A DNA stretch of 64,000 bases from Tubulanus polymorphus (lineage: Eukaryota > Nemertea > Palaeonemertea > Tubulaniformes > Tubulanidae), in contig NC_134032.1 in the NCBI RefSeq assembly GCF_964204645.1, positions 4,988,916 through 5,052,915 on the forward strand. The letters run 5' to 3'. Positions 41,629 to 54,081 of the stretch are shown here, one piece after another. How positions within the stretch are numbered: position 1 is the stretch's first letter; each line of letters begins with the position of its first letter. The notes beneath the pieces are model-generated. The model did not search any database, was not told the origin of the DNA, and was given only the letters and a program-made list of their open reading frames with translations. A program made the position numbers and the translations under genes.

Positions 41629-43103
41629 TGGAGGATATATCTGTTTTCGTGGAAAATGAAGCCCGCATCGTCAACCATCCTATTTTCGGTAAAATTGCAG
41701 ATGGCCCCCGGGATAAAAAATTTCACGGTGTTGCTAGTTTGGGTAAACAGAAGAGTTGTGCTGCGAATTCTCAACAAGTGCAGAATGTTACCGTCACGCC
41801 ACGGTCATTAAACCCGAATAATAGCTCGTGCTTTCTGTGTAAACAAGACCATCTCTTGTCAAACTGTTTAAGTTTTAAAGACAAACTCATGCATGACAGA
41901 TTAGCGTTTTTAAGAACCAACAATCTGTGTTTCAATTGTTTCGGCGTGCATCATCGGGCACGTAATTGTCGAAAAATGCCATGTGGCGTGTGTGGTTATA
42001 GACACAATATTCTATTGCATCGTTACGCTCCTGCGCCCAACATTTCGCCTACTGATAACTCGCCTACGGATGTCGCTGTTCAACAGAATCGTACTACGAG
42101 TTCTTTCATCAAAAAGCCACATGTTGCTGTTGGTATGCCTATCGTGCCTGTCAAGGTTAAAAGAATGTCTAATGATTTATGCGTGATGACGTACGCTCTT
42201 CTCGATACGGGATCAAATTCAACATTCTGTTCAGAACAATTGCTAAGCGATCTAGGGTGCTGCTCGAGTGATAGGCGAGTTGCTCACTCCTTGTTTACAT
42301 TGAACTTTTTGGATCGCGAATCGGTCTCTCTTGTCGCTGATCTTCGCGTTTATGATTTGGAGGAAAACTCAATGCTTGTTTTTAATGATGTTTATTCGCA
42401 GCCAAAGTTACCAATTGATCGTAGCGATATTCCTAGGCAGGAGGAAATAGACAGATGGGTACACTTAGACGGTGTACTTCTATCACGAGTTGATGCCGAG
42501 GTGAGTCTAATTATTGGCAGTGACAACAGCTTAGCTTTAGAGCCAATTGAAGTTAGATCGAGTTCTCGCGGTGGTCCGTATGCGGTGAAAACAATTTTCG
42601 ATTGGGCGGTCAATGGTCCATTATGCACGAAGAATAATCGATCGCAGCCTAAGTCATGTTCAATCAAGTCTTGTTCAATCAAGTCCGACGAAAGTCTAAA
42701 CAAACAGTTCGAGGTTTATTGTAACATGGAGTTCAACGATTTGAATACGAACAACTTATCCGATACGTCGTATGATGATAAAAGAGCGCTAACTATCATG
42801 GAATCAACTGTTAAGCTGACCGACGACGGTCACTACAAGTTAAGCTTGCCCTGGAAACATGATAAACCGAGCTTGCCTAATAACCGCGCTTTAGCCAAGC
42901 ATAGATTTGATTTGCTTGAACGTCGTTTCGATAAGGATCCTAAGCTAAACGTCGAGTACACCGCATTCGTCGATAAGATGATTAATTGCCGGTTTTGCGA
43001 ATTGATTCCTGATGAAGATTTAAATCGCAATGATGGGCTCGTTTGGTACCATCCGCATCACCCTGTATACCATCCGCGAAAAAACAAACTCAGGTTCGTC
43101 TAA
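41628..43103 (+). pseudogene. BEL/Pao zinc knuckles, protease and start of RT
   Basis: The frame continues gag with zinc knuckles (CFLCKQDHLLSNC and CFNCFGVHHRARNC), then the aspartic protease (YALLDTGSNSTFC, the DTGS active site), and the lead-in to RT (LPWKHDKPSLPNNRALAKHR; VWYHPHHPVYHPRKNKLRFV). A small deletion at about 43100 then moves the frame. Confidence 0.85.
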
Positions 43104-44086
43104 ATTTCATGGTATTTCACTCAATGATAATCTCCTGCAAGGACCGAATCTAACTAGCCTATTAATTGGCGTATTGATACGTTTTAGGCAAGAACGAGTC
43201 GCTTTTATGGCTGATGTTGAAGGGATGTTTAATCAAGTTCGGGTAACTCCTATGTGCGATGTTCTTAGATTCCTATGGTTCTCATCGAGTCACGAGATAG
43301 TAGAGTATAGAATGCGTGTACATTTATTCGGTGCTGCGTCCAGTCCTAGTTGCCCTAATTTTGCTATTCAGAGATCCGCGATTGACAACCGCGACGTGTT
43401 TGGTGACGATGTTATAGATACTGTGTTGCGCAATTTTTACGTGGACGATTGTCTGAAGTCTGTATGCTCCGATGAGTCTGCCGTTGATCTCCTATCTCAT
43501 GTGATAAAAGTTTTAGCGATGGGCGGCTTCAGATTAACTCAAGTATCTTCGAATTCGCGTCGCGTCTTGGAGTCTGTTCCGGAAGCTGATAGAGCTAAGA
43601 CAGTTAAAGATTTAAGTTTTGATCAGTTACCTTTCGAACACGCTCTCGGTGTCTTGTGGAATATGGACACTGATGAGTTTTGTTTTAAAGTCAACGCACG
43701 AGAGGATGCAAGGAAAACGCGTCGCGGTATATTAGCTAGCGTTAGCACTCTGTATGACCCTATCGGTTTTACGGCTCCTCTAACTCTGCGCGTTAAATCG
43801 CTCCTGCAGGAGCTTTGCCGTCTTAAGCTTGGATGGGATGATCCAATACCCGACCGGTACGGAGCGATTTGGTTGTCATGGTTAACTGACATATCTAAGA
43901 TCGAAAAGTTAGCAATCGAGAGATGCTTTAAGCCTTGCGAATTCGGAGAGGTTAAGTCGGTTCAGCTGCATCATTTTTCTGATGCTTCAGAGGCTGGTTA
44001 CGGTTCTGTGTCTTATATTCGCCTATTGGATGATCGCGACCGTATTCATTGTAGTTTCGTAACGGGAAAATCACGAGTAACTCCTC
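43104..44086 (+). pseudogene. BEL/Pao reverse transcriptase and RNase H, first part
   Basis: Contains SKFHGISLNDNLLQGPNL, MADVEGMFNQVRV (motif A), NFYVDDCLKS (YVDD active site), then SVSTLYDPIGFTAPL (the connection typical of BEL/Pao) and the RNase H start HHFSDASEAGYGSVSY. It is cut at 44086 by the insertion of V4; the same frame resumes at 58872. Confidence 0.9.
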
Positions 44087-44354
44087 AGTAATAGGGATAA
44101 TAGGCTTTCAGGCCAAAGGTCGAACGGTCGAGCTCGTAAAAAATGAAAAACATGAAAATAATTACAATTTCTACTTGAATTACTCGCGAAACTCATAAAA
44201 ATGAAAAATAAATTCTCACACACTCGAATTTATTTTTCATTTTTATGAGTTTCACTCCTAATTCAAGTAGAAATTGTAATTATTTTCATGTTTTTCATTT
44301 TTTACTCACCCGCCCGTTCAACCTTTAAACTGAAAGCCTATTATCCCTATTACT
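44087..44354. repeat. V4 left palindromic tip (268 nt)
   Basis: Starts agtaatagggataataggc and ends with its inverse ccctattact. The arms pair nearly throughout, centred near 44222 (aataaatt...aatttatt with an asymmetric loop tcacacact). Two asymmetric blocks remain: ctcgcgaaa against cactcctaa, and ggtcgaacggtcgagctcg against gtgagcgggcgggcaac-like sequence. This is a hairpin-telomere layout. Confidence 0.85.
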
Positions 44355-44505
44355 CTTAAAATAATCATATAAATGAATAACATTTAAATTGACAGATTAT
44401 TCAATATAAAAGTATATATTTACAACGTTATTTCAATATTCATATTTGTGTGAGTTAGATTTTATACATTAAAAGTGTTAGTAAAGTGTGATTGAAATAA
44501 TGCAT
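44355..44505. repeat. V4 inner left terminal repeat
   Basis: About 150 AT-rich bases inverted at 58446-58597 with few differences. With the palindromic tip this gives a terminal inverted repeat of about 420 bases. The polymerase gene starts 55 bases inward, so its promoter may lie here. Confidence 0.8.
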
Positions 44506-44559
44506 GATATAAATCATTGAACTTCTAAAATCAATTTTAATAAAAAATTTAGTATTAAA

Positions 44560-47500
44560 ATGGAAGCAAATAAGTACTACTGTCCAACATGTAATATCAA
44601 TATAGATAAATCCCAAAAAGCAAGACACAATAAAACTAAAACACATTTAGAGAATAAATTGAAATTAGAATATAAACATGATATATTAGAAACTAAATTA
44701 GATGAATTAAAGAATGAAAAAGAAACATACAAATGTGATACATGTAATCAATCATTCAGTGATAAAAGATATTATAATGAACATTTAAAATCTAAAAGTC
44801 ATATTAGAAATATGAATAATGATATTTTAGGTGAAGATTATTTTGATAAAGATAATGATAAGAAACAGAAGGCAATTAAAAGCATAAAAAATAAATTAAA
44901 CAATAAAAGACCATACATGGAAGATGTAAGAAATTATATTAATTCATAAGATAATAAAAAAGATATAGAGATAACCGAAGCATTCAAAAGTGATATTGGC
45001 CCAGCAGCTATCGAGTTTAAATTTCATAAAGGAAAAACATTAGAAGAAAATAAAAAACATTTAGAAAATATGTAAGAAATAATAAAAATAATAACTGATG
45101 TTGAATATCCTAAAATTAGTATATCAGTTAAAGTTAAATTCATAAAATCTGAAGATAAACCAATATATAATATAAATTCTCATTCACAACATATTATATC
45201 TAAACAACATATAGATGATAAATTAGATAAATATTATAATGAAGTAAAAACTAAAATAGAAGAGACATATTTTGAAGGATCTGGTTTAATATTTGATGAA
45301 ATAATATTTATGACTTTACATGTTTATAACACAAAATATAATAAGTTAACTAAATCAAAACCAATTGATGAAAATAATGTATCATATTATAAAGAACCAG
45401 ATATTGAAGCATCGAGTTATATTAAACTACCATTTAAAACTAATGCTGTAATATATGTACAAAATGAAGATGATAAATGTTTTCTATGGGCTATAATAAG
45501 TTGCTTACACCCAGTTGAAGATTATAATAAACATACTATAGATTAACTCATTATAAACCATTTAAAAATAATTATAAGATAGATAAGTATCCTTATAGAA
45601 TTAAAAACGTCCCAAAAATAGAAAGAGATAATAATATAAAGATAAATGTATTTGATTTAAACAAATTACCAAATACAAAAGGTAACAATATAAAACATTA
45701 TTGATTAGAACCTTTATATTTATCAAAAGATTATGATTCAAATGATGTTATAGATATACTATATTATGAGAATCATTATATGTGGATTAAACAAATCGAT
45801 TTATTTTTTAAATCAGAAAAAGATCACCATAATAAAATATATCTATGTAGAAAATGTTTACATAGATTCAGTAATGAAAGTACATTATTAAATCATAAAC
45901 AATTATGTGAAAATCATGATTATTGTAAATTAGTTTTACCAAATGAAAAAGATAAAATATTAGAATTCAAAAAATATGATTACAAAAATAAAGTACCATT
46001 TGTAATATATGGAGATTTTGAATCACTAAATAAAGAATTAACTGATCAAGATAGAAAAGAAATATATTATAAAAGAAAGAAATTAAATTCTAATGAAAAT
46101 GATTTTTCAGATGAACCACCAAAAACAAATACTATTAAAAAGATTCATCAATCAGCTGCAGCTTTCGGGTTATATATTAAATCTGATTATCCAGAACTAA
46201 TCAAAAGTGAATATTATAATTATAGAAATGAAAATGTTATCAATCATTTTTGCGACTTATTAATTGAATATGAAATGAAGTTTAGTAAACTATTAGATAC
46301 AAATATAGAAATTACAATGACAGAAGAAGATAAAGAAGAATTTGAGTTTTCAGATAAATGTTATTATTGCGAAAAACTATTTAATCTAACAGATAAAAAA
46401 GTAAGAGACCATGATCATTTGAAAGGAAAGTTTAGAGGCGCCGCGCATGAGAATTGTAACTTACAAGCGAAGAAAATTAATTTTGTACCAGTTATATTTC
46501 ATAATCTATCAGGATATGATGCACATTTATTCATCAAACAGTTATGTCATAAAATAGAAGAAATTAATAATGAAATAGAAAGATTAAATTCAAATAGATC
46601 AAAAGATAAAAATACCAACTTATAAATTTAGAATGTTAGCTAAAACATCTGAGAATTATATATCATTCCAATTTGGGTGTTTAAGATTTATAAATTCATA
46701 TAGATTTTTAAATAGTTCATTACATAACTTATCAAAATCATTAGTTGATGATGATTATAACAACACTATCCAAAACAACACTATCCAAATAATGATGATT
46801 TTCAATTAATGAGATATAAAGGCGCAATTCCATATTCTTTCTATAAAAATCATAATGATTTCAATATAACTGAATTATTAAAAGAACAATTCTATGATGA
46901 ATTAAAAAATGAATATGTTAAAGATGAAGTCTATAATAGAACATTGAATATTTGGAATCATTTCAAAATAGAAAATCATGGGCAATTAGTAGATATATAT
47001 TTAAAATCAGATGTATTATTATTAACCGATATATTCGAAAGGTTTAGAGATGTTAACCTAAGATATTTTAATATTGATCCATGTCATTGTTATTCATCAC
47101 CAGGTTTAACATGGGATTGTGGATTAAAATTTACAGATATAAAAATGGATTTGTTAACAAATATAGATCAATTACTATTATTTGAAAAATCTATAAGAGG
47201 AGGAGTTTCAGGTGTATTAGGTGATAGATATTTCAATGTAAATGATAACCCTGGATATAAGTTATTATATATAGATGCAAATAATTTGTATGGATGGGCA
47301 ATGATGGAACCACAACCTTATGGAGTATTTGAATTAACTGAAGTTTTACAGAATGAAAATAATGACAAATTTGATTGGAAGAAAAGAATTCTAGATATTG
47401 CAGATGATTCAGATACTGGTTACTTTTTTGTTGTAGATTGAGAATATCCTGAACATATTAAATTTAAATCTAGAAATCTAGCATACTGTCCAGAACATAA

Positions 47501-48609
47501 AACTGTAACTCATGAAGAATTATCGAATTACCAAAAAAGAATTAAACCCGAAAATCATATTCATACAGAAAAGTTAATGGTAACTCAAGAAGATAAATAT
47601 AATTATGTAGTACATTATAGAATGTTAAAGTTTTATTTGAGTCAAGGAATGATTCTAAAAAAAAGTACATAGATATATTTCATTTAGTCAATCTAAGTGG
47701 TTAGAAAAATATATAGATTTTAACACCAAACAGAGAACTGAAGCTAAAACTGATTTCGAGAAAGATTTCTTCAAGTTAATGAATAACGCATTCTATGGTA
47801 AGACTTGTGAAAATATTAGAAATAGAAATGATATTGAGTTAGTAAGTAATGGCAAAAGGATAAGGCATTTACAATCATATCCTAAGTTCATTGGTAACAG
47901 AATATTTGATGAAAATTAAGCTGCAGTTAAGATGAGAAGAACATCAATGAAATTTAATAAACCAATCTATGTTGGAGCATCAGTTTTAGAATTATCAAAA
48001 TTACTTATGTATGAATTTGATTATAACATATTACAACCACTTTTTGGAGAAAAACATATAGAAATATTATATTTTGATACCGACAGTTACATATTAATGA
48101 TAAAAACTGATAACATAACTGATGATTTAAAAACATTAAAACATCATTTTGATTTTAGTAACTATCCTAAAGATCATGAATTGTTTAGCAATGATAATAA
48201 CAAAGTTCCAGGGAAGTTTAAGGATGAATTAGGTGGTGAAGAAATGATTGAATTCATTGGTATTAGATCTAAAATGTATTCATATAAAACTAAAGAACAT
48301 GAATCTAAAAAGTTAAAAGGAATAACTAAAAGTGTAGTAGAAAAGAATATTCATTTCAAAGGTTACATCAATTGTATATTCAATGGAGAAGTTAGAAAAC
48401 ATGAGATGAGATGTTTAAGATCTGAAGATCATGAAATGTTTATTGCAGAAATTGAAAAGATAAGTCTAAACCCATTTGATGATAAAAGATATATTCTGGA
48501 TGATGGAATTCATACAGTTGCTTATGGTTGTAATTTAGATGAATACTTAAAATTTAAAAGAGAAGAAACAAAAGAGAACGAGATAATGAAAAGAATTCTA
48601 ACGTGTTAA
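44560..48609 (+). pseudogene. family B DNA polymerase (protein-primed type), intein-free copy
   Basis: Order: N-terminal C2H2 pair (YYCPTCNINI; YKCDTCNQSF), linker, N-terminal domain with YIKLP and DKCFLWAI, finger CRKCLHRF, Exo I FVIYGDFESL (near 46000), HNH-like finger CYYCEKLF...VRDHDHL...NCNLQAK (46359-46470), Exo II FHNLSGYDAH, Exo III YLKSDVLLLTD, Pol A DANNLYGWAMM (near 47275), Pol B MNNAFYGKTC, Pol C YFDTDSY (48070-48090), and MYSYKTKE. It is broken by stops at 44947 and 45074 and shifts near 45540, 46620, 46770, 47440, 47670 and 47920. The finger frame runs directly into the polymerase frame, so both are one polypeptide. The start (tattaaaATG) lacks TAAATG. Confidence 0.88.
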
Positions 48610-48638
48610 TCAAATTTCAATAAAAATATGTATAATAA

Positions 48639-48980
48639 ATGGAGAGTAAACAAGCACACAGTGAATTCTTAAATAAAATAAAAGATACTTCAAATGTCAA
48701 ATCAGTAGATTATAAATTTAAGAAGTTAAAAGAATTAATAATCCATAAGAAATATCTAATTACAAATATTGATACAGTTACTAACAAATATGGAGATAAA
48801 TTAGTTATACACTTAGAATATGAACGATTAAAAGGAAGTACACATAAATTCAGAACATATTTACCGGATAGATTTCATAGATTATCAAGTGAAGATTTAG
48901 AAGAAATATGTTCTGGAGATTTCTATTTCGTATACAAAGGTAAGAATGAAAAGGGGCACCATGAAATAGATTTCGAATAA
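48639..48980 (+). CDS. 113-residue protein, possible nucleic-acid-binding fold
   Basis: Intact frame from gtataataaATG, 29 bases after the polymerase stop. It is charged, with beta-prone segments (KYLITNIDTVTNKYGDKLVIHLEY) and a LPDRFHRL motif. The layout reminds me of small OB-fold DNA-binding proteins near viral polymerases, but I cannot confirm it. It stands where V2 has the minus-strand zinc-finger gene, so the two copies differ by a swap of cargo. Confidence 0.5.
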   Translation: MESKQAHSEFLNKIKDTSNVKSVDYKFKKLKELIIHKKYLITNIDTVTNKYGDKLVIHLEYERLKGSTHKFRTYLPDRFHRLSSEDLEEICSGDFYFVYKGKNEKGHHEIDFE

Positions 48981-48997
48981 GAAAATATGTAAAATAA

Positions 48998-49757
48998 ATG
49001 GCGGAATTAAAAGAATACAGAATATTTGTTGATTCAAGAAAACTTACAAATTATAAATCTCATAATTTACTAGTACAATTAGATAGAGAATTTAAGAATT
49101 GTGTTGATTTAAAATTAGTTAATATAGGTTTATGTAATTCTTTTTATAATATAACGGATAAAACTATTGAAGATAATGCTTTTATGATTCATATTAGAAA
49201 TGTAAATAAATGGTTTCACCTAATTTTAAAACCAGGATTATATAATTTAGAAACATTAGCTCAAGAAATTAATAGAAGAGCACGGTTGAAAATTAGAAGA
49301 GATGATAAATTTTTAATCAGATTTATAAAAAGTGATAGCACAAATAAGATTAAAATAAAGGTATATGATGAAAGTCAACATGCATTTATGGTAAAAAAAA
49401 CCATTAGCTAAATTGCTAGGAATTGCACCAGATACTGTTACAGGAAACATAGATGGTAATTCAAATATAATACCTTTTACACACTTTTATATTTATTGCA
49501 ATTTAATCGAGCCTACAAAAACTTTCGAAGCAACTAAAGAAACAATTTGTAGTTCTGGTATACTAAATATTTTACCGCTGAAAAATGTTAAACAATTTGG
49601 AACTCAAATAAATTATAATTTAACATAATGTGATTTTAAACCTTGTATTCCTAAATTTAACAATTTTAAATTAGAAATAAGAAATCATAATGGATATTTA
49701 ATTGATTTGAATAACTTTCCTGTAATTTATGAATTAGTTATAAGATGTAGAGAGTAA
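48998..49757 (+). pseudogene. penton-like minor capsid candidate, one frameshift
   Basis: Start gtaaaataaATG. Opens ELKEYRIFVDSRKLTNYKSHN; a shift occurs at about 49410 and a stop at 49626, otherwise the gene is complete and ends with LEIRNHNGYLIDLNNFPVIYEL. About 250 residues. Here the natural stop after the CRE end is kept, while V2 has lost it. The TAAATG at the start supports virion-late expression. Confidence 0.55.
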
Positions 49758-49773
49758 TTTTTTCACTATATAA

Positions 49774-50129
49774 ATGAATTTAATGTTGGACCGCGTATAT
49801 GTTTTGGGTTTGATTTTAAACATGAGAAAGAAATGAAATTTAACATTAATGATGTAATTTCACATATCAAAAATATTACATTTTCTAATGAAACAACATT
49901 TGAGTATGAAACAACAATAGATAAAGAAACTTTTAATGTAGATAAGATTACTAATTTAATTAGAAAATCTTTAATATTTTATGAATTAGATGAAGATTTT
50001 ATCATCGATGATATTAAAAAAATAATAATTGAAATATATACAAATGAAACTAGTAATGAAATAAATGTTGAATTAATCATAAATAAGTTAACTAAATATT
50101 TTGATGATAGTAATTTTTTTGATAAATAA
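49774..50129 (+). pseudogene. ~118-residue acidic protein, frameshift near start
   Basis: TAAATG at 49774 marks the start; a one-base loss puts the rest out of frame, so the open frame begins at 49833 (MKFNINDVISHI). It runs to 50129 with DEDFIIDDIKKIIIEIYTNE. Relative of 14402-14757. Function unknown. Confidence 0.5.
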
Positions 50130-50350
50130 ATGAGTGATAATAAGTGGATAATAACTGGATTATATAATGGAGCATTACTATCAGTTGGAACTGTTGGTTA
50201 TTCAATGGTATTAAAAAAGTACTTAAAATGGGAAGTGTTAATGTTGATAGATTTAATATAAATGATATTTTAAAATTAACATTAGCAGTTACTTTATCTA
50301 ATTTAACTATTGATTATTTAGAAAAACAAAAATATATTCCTCCCATATAA
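50130..50350 (+). pseudogene. 73-residue two-pass membrane protein, frameshifted
   Basis: Starts gataaataaATG directly after the previous stop. Nearly identical to 14761-14982 but one A of a poly-A run near 50213 is missing, so the frame breaks after MVLKK. The second helix is still visible in another frame. Confidence 0.6.
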
Positions 50351-50374
50351 ATGCATAATTATTTTACTAAATAA

Positions 50375-50773
50375 ATGGCTTCTGCAGTTATAACTATTAT
50401 AGGATCGGCAATTGTTAACGCTTTAGCATTTACTGGTGGTGGATATTTATTTAAACATAGATTAAAAAGACGTAACTTAGATTTAGAGAAATACAATAAA
50501 GCAGCAGAAGAATATAGAGAAAAGAGACAAAACTATATGGATTATATTAACAAGGAATTATATGATCAGAAGATTTCACATAGTGATTTTCAATCAGTCG
50601 ATGATGCAATGAGTTTATATAACGCAGTTACCAATAAAGAAAAATTACATCTATACAAACCTAAATTATCAGATTATTATACCCCAAGTAATGAACAGAA
50701 GAAATATGAAATAATATGGATTTTAGGCGGAACTGTTATTGTTATATTTGTTGCTTATAAGTTTACTAATTAG
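50375..50773 (+). CDS. 132-residue protein with N- and C-terminal membrane segments
   Basis: Intact, from actaaataaATG. Same as 15008-15430 but shorter by eight residues after FKH (no DKNGSLTEQ). Both terminal hydrophobic segments and the DYYTPSNEQKKYE motif are kept. That this frame is intact in both V2 and V4 suggests short length rather than selection. Confidence 0.7.
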   Translation: MASAVITIIGSAIVNALAFTGGGYLFKHRLKRRNLDLEKYNKAAEEYREKRQNYMDYINKELYDQKISHSDFQSVDDAMSLYNAVTNKEKLHLYKPKLSDYYTPSNEQKKYEIIWILGGTVIVIFVAYKFTN

Positions 50774-50793
50774 TAATTTTTTTTGCTAAATAA

Positions 50794-51222
50794 ATGGAAG
50801 ATAAAGTTGATAATATTGATATAATTCCTCATGATATTAATAAAACTAAATTAAAAATATATTTAGAAAAACAAATATTAGAATTTGAAGATAAAAAAGA
50901 AAAAATATTTAAAATCTAAAATTATATATTATTTGATTATAAGCGGTTCGGTTACAATTAGTTCTGTAATAACATTTCTAGCAATATTCAGTCCATTAAC
51001 ACCTTTAGCTATATCAATTGGTGTGTTAGGATTATCATCAAGTGTTTTAACCGGCATAAGTTCTAAATTAAATATAAAAAGTAATAAAGTAATAAAGAAA
51101 AAATTAAAACTAATATAAAAGAAATTAATAAATTGAAGAATACACTAGATTATATAATGAGTTTAAATGGCCATATAACAGTTGAAGAACAAGATAAATT
51201 ATTAAAAGAATTAATAAATTAT
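50794..51222 (+). pseudogene. ~140-residue two-pass membrane protein, frameshifted
   Basis: Start gctaaataaATG. After LEFE a deletion shifts the frame; from 50885 the open frame carries the Lys-rich helix and the two membrane stretches, then a small repeat of agtaataa adds a further shift before the tail. Counterpart of 15450-15873. Confidence 0.55.
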
Positions 51223-51241
51223 TATTTTTTTAATAAAATAA

Positions 51242-52566
51242 ATGGTAGATAGTTTTCCAAAAGCTTTCCAATATAATAAATCAATTAAATATAATATTCC
51301 TGCAATAGATTTTAATAAAGATATTACATATAGAAATGAAGTTTTAAATTCATTAATTGATTTATATATTTATGTTACTGAAAGTAATAATTTTCATGTA
51401 AAGATGGAAAATGTATTTCATGTGTATACAATCAGTTTCAAAAATTTAAATGAGGCAAAACAATGGTTATTAAAATCTAATATGAAGTATTGGCAGAACC
51501 AATTAAATTTTGCTGTTTATTGTGCAACAACAGGTTGTGGAATTATTTGGAATGATCATTTAAACAAACCAAGTTTACCATTGATGTTATCACTTTTTAG
51601 ATTTCATACATATTTTCAAATAAAATTAATATTAGATGAATTAGAATGTCCTTTACCAGGTTCAAAATATTTTAAAGAATTGAATAATAATATTAATTTT
51701 TCTAAGTTTTATGAAATATGTAATGAATTTAAAATTAATTCAAATAAAGATTTTAGAGCAAAAATTGGAACAATGGGTGGATTAGGAATATTGTATACTA
51801 AAGAATTTGGAAAAATAATGAAAAATTCAGATAAAAGAACACTAAATTGGAATGAATTACCAAAATATTATAATAATATACAACAACAAAATAATAATGG
51901 TTGGGTTAATTTCATTTTAGAAAATAGTGAAGGTTTTACTAAAGCTGGAATACAAAGAATAAATCAATCTATTAGAACTTATTTGATATGTATTCTAGGT
52001 GCGCAAGTTGAAACAAGATCCCCAATAATTGGAAATGATAACACTTCTTTCGATGCGCAGAAACAATTTAAAGTATTATTTGAAGATTCAATTCATAATG
52101 ATAAAAATAGATCGATTCCGGAAAACATTGTAAGATATCAAAATTATTTAGATAAATCACATATTAGATTAAATTATTGTATAGGCCCTAATCTATTAAT
52201 TATTTCTAATGATTTAGTATTAAAGATGGGAAATATAATTGGTTATAATAATCTAATTAAAACAGCAACAATAAATAATTCATTTGGATTGAATGATATA
52301 AATAAAAAGATTATTACTGCTCCAAAATTAATGGAAGGTGAAAAAAATAAAAAAACATTCAATGAACTGAAACTAAAACTAATAATATTAAATTAAATAA
52401 TGATTCTAAAATTAAAGATTACAATACATCAGAAAATATTAGAACTGATAATATACAACATGATATAATTACACGAACTGATGATAATAAATCCCATGAA
52501 AATACTAAATTAGCTATAACTTTTATAGGAATTGTAATCGGAGGAATATCATATTTTAGATTTTAA
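51242..52566 (+). pseudogene. large putative structural protein, C-terminal frameshift
   Basis: Open to 52396 (384 codons) from taaaataaATG, including the 31-residue segment (about GWVNFILENSEGFTKAG) that V2 lost. One base lost in an A-run near 52350 shifts the tail; the C-terminal helix (IGIVIGGISYF) ends at a TAA at about 52564. The most conserved parts are YCATTGCGI, LDELECPLPGS and INQSIRTYLICILGAQ. Probably a virion protein. Confidence 0.6.
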
Positions 52567-52582
52567 TTTTTTTATTATGTAA

Positions 52583-54037
52583 ATGGCAGAAGGTGGAGAA
52601 GATATTCCAATGGGTACTTTTGGTGATGAACCCGGTATAAGTGATGAACCACAACCTGATTTTAATGAAACTAATATTGATAATGATGATGAATCATCAT
52701 ATAATTCTAATTAAGCAGATAGTGGTTCTAAAGCCCCATCAACAGATGAACATGATAGAAGAACTAGATCGAGAATACCTACTGAAAATTTAGACCCAGG
52801 TTTAGAAAGAGAAAATATAGAAAATTATGAATATATTTATAAATTCAAACCTGCATTTGAAAGATCTGGGTATAATATAAATGATAAAGTCGCCAGATTT
52901 TTAGTAAAAAAATTAAAACTTTTTAAAGGTAAATATTATTATCAGTTGGATGGTGGTTATTATATTGATATCACTGATCAAAGAACAAAACTAAACAAAA
53001 TATTAGCAAAATCAACTTTGAGTGATTTAAAAATATCTAGAATTAAAAGAATAAGTAATAGTAATGAAATAACTGATATTACACAAGAAGAAAAAGATGA
53101 TAATATAAGAGTATTTGGTGAAAGAATTGATGACTTATTTAAAATAATCAATAAAAATTCAGAACCAGAAACAATTCCTAAAGAACCAGAAACAATTCCT
53201 AAAGAAGTTATTAATTCCAAAACTAGTAAACTTAATTCAAGAGAAGTTCAAACTGAAAAACTTTTACCGAAGGGATTACTTGATGCAACAGATCAACAAT
53301 TAGAAGATTTAAATATATTTTCTAAAAAAACAATTAGAGAAATAATAAGTATACGAAATGAAACTGATAAAATTGCGCGCGAAAAACATATTAGATATAA
53401 TAAAATTAAACCTTTAGAAAATAAATTATTTGACACCAGAAAAGAATTAGAACAATTAGAATTAGATAGAGAATTTAAAGTTATTGAAGAAATTGAATTT
53501 AAAAAAAGAAATGCATATTTAGAAAAAGAAATTGATGATTTAGAATATAACATAGAATTTGAAAAAGAAAAAATGAAATTATTATTAAAATCATATGATT
53601 ATTGTATTAATAGATTTAAAGTTGTTGTTAAAGAGTTGATACTAAAACCAAATTCTGACATATCACTAAAAGATAGAATAAAATTATTATTTAAGTTTGA
53701 AGGAATAACAATTCTTTCAATTCTAACAGCTGTAACTATGTAATTTACAACAATTGGTTTAGCGATATCAAATGCTTTAAAATCTACTCCTACTCCCAAT
53801 AAACCAGATAAACCCCCGAATGATAATAATTCTATACAAGATAAAGTTAAAGATGGTTTAAAGAAATTAGCAAAATATTTATGGGAACTATCAAAGAAAT
53901 CTGCTGCAGCATTACCAGGAATTATTGCATCAATTGTTGGTTTTATATTGAAATCTGCAGGAAACATTATTAACTTTGCTGCTGAACATATTATTTTATT
54001 TTCAATTACAGTTGTAAGTGCTATTATTTTTGGGTAA
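52583..54037 (+). pseudogene. acidic coiled-coil protein with C-terminal membrane region
   Basis: From ttatgtaaATG one frame continues for 484 codons with only two stops (52712 and 53741). Order: acidic start with EPGISDEPQPDF; a YEYIYKFKP domain with FKGKYYYQL; a repeated SEPETIPKE stretch; the conserved LLPKGLLDATDQQLEDL; a long coiled coil (about 53390-53600); then a hydrophobic part with TILSILTAVT and the Pro-rich KSTPTPNKPDKPP; and the C-terminal helices KKSAAALPGIIASIVGFIL and SITVVSAIIFG. Recurrent in such elements. Its role is unknown; a membrane-active or vertex-linked protein would fit. Confidence 0.6.
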
Positions 54038-54081
54038 GTAAACATGATAAAAAATAAATAATTAATTTTTTTGTTAAATAA

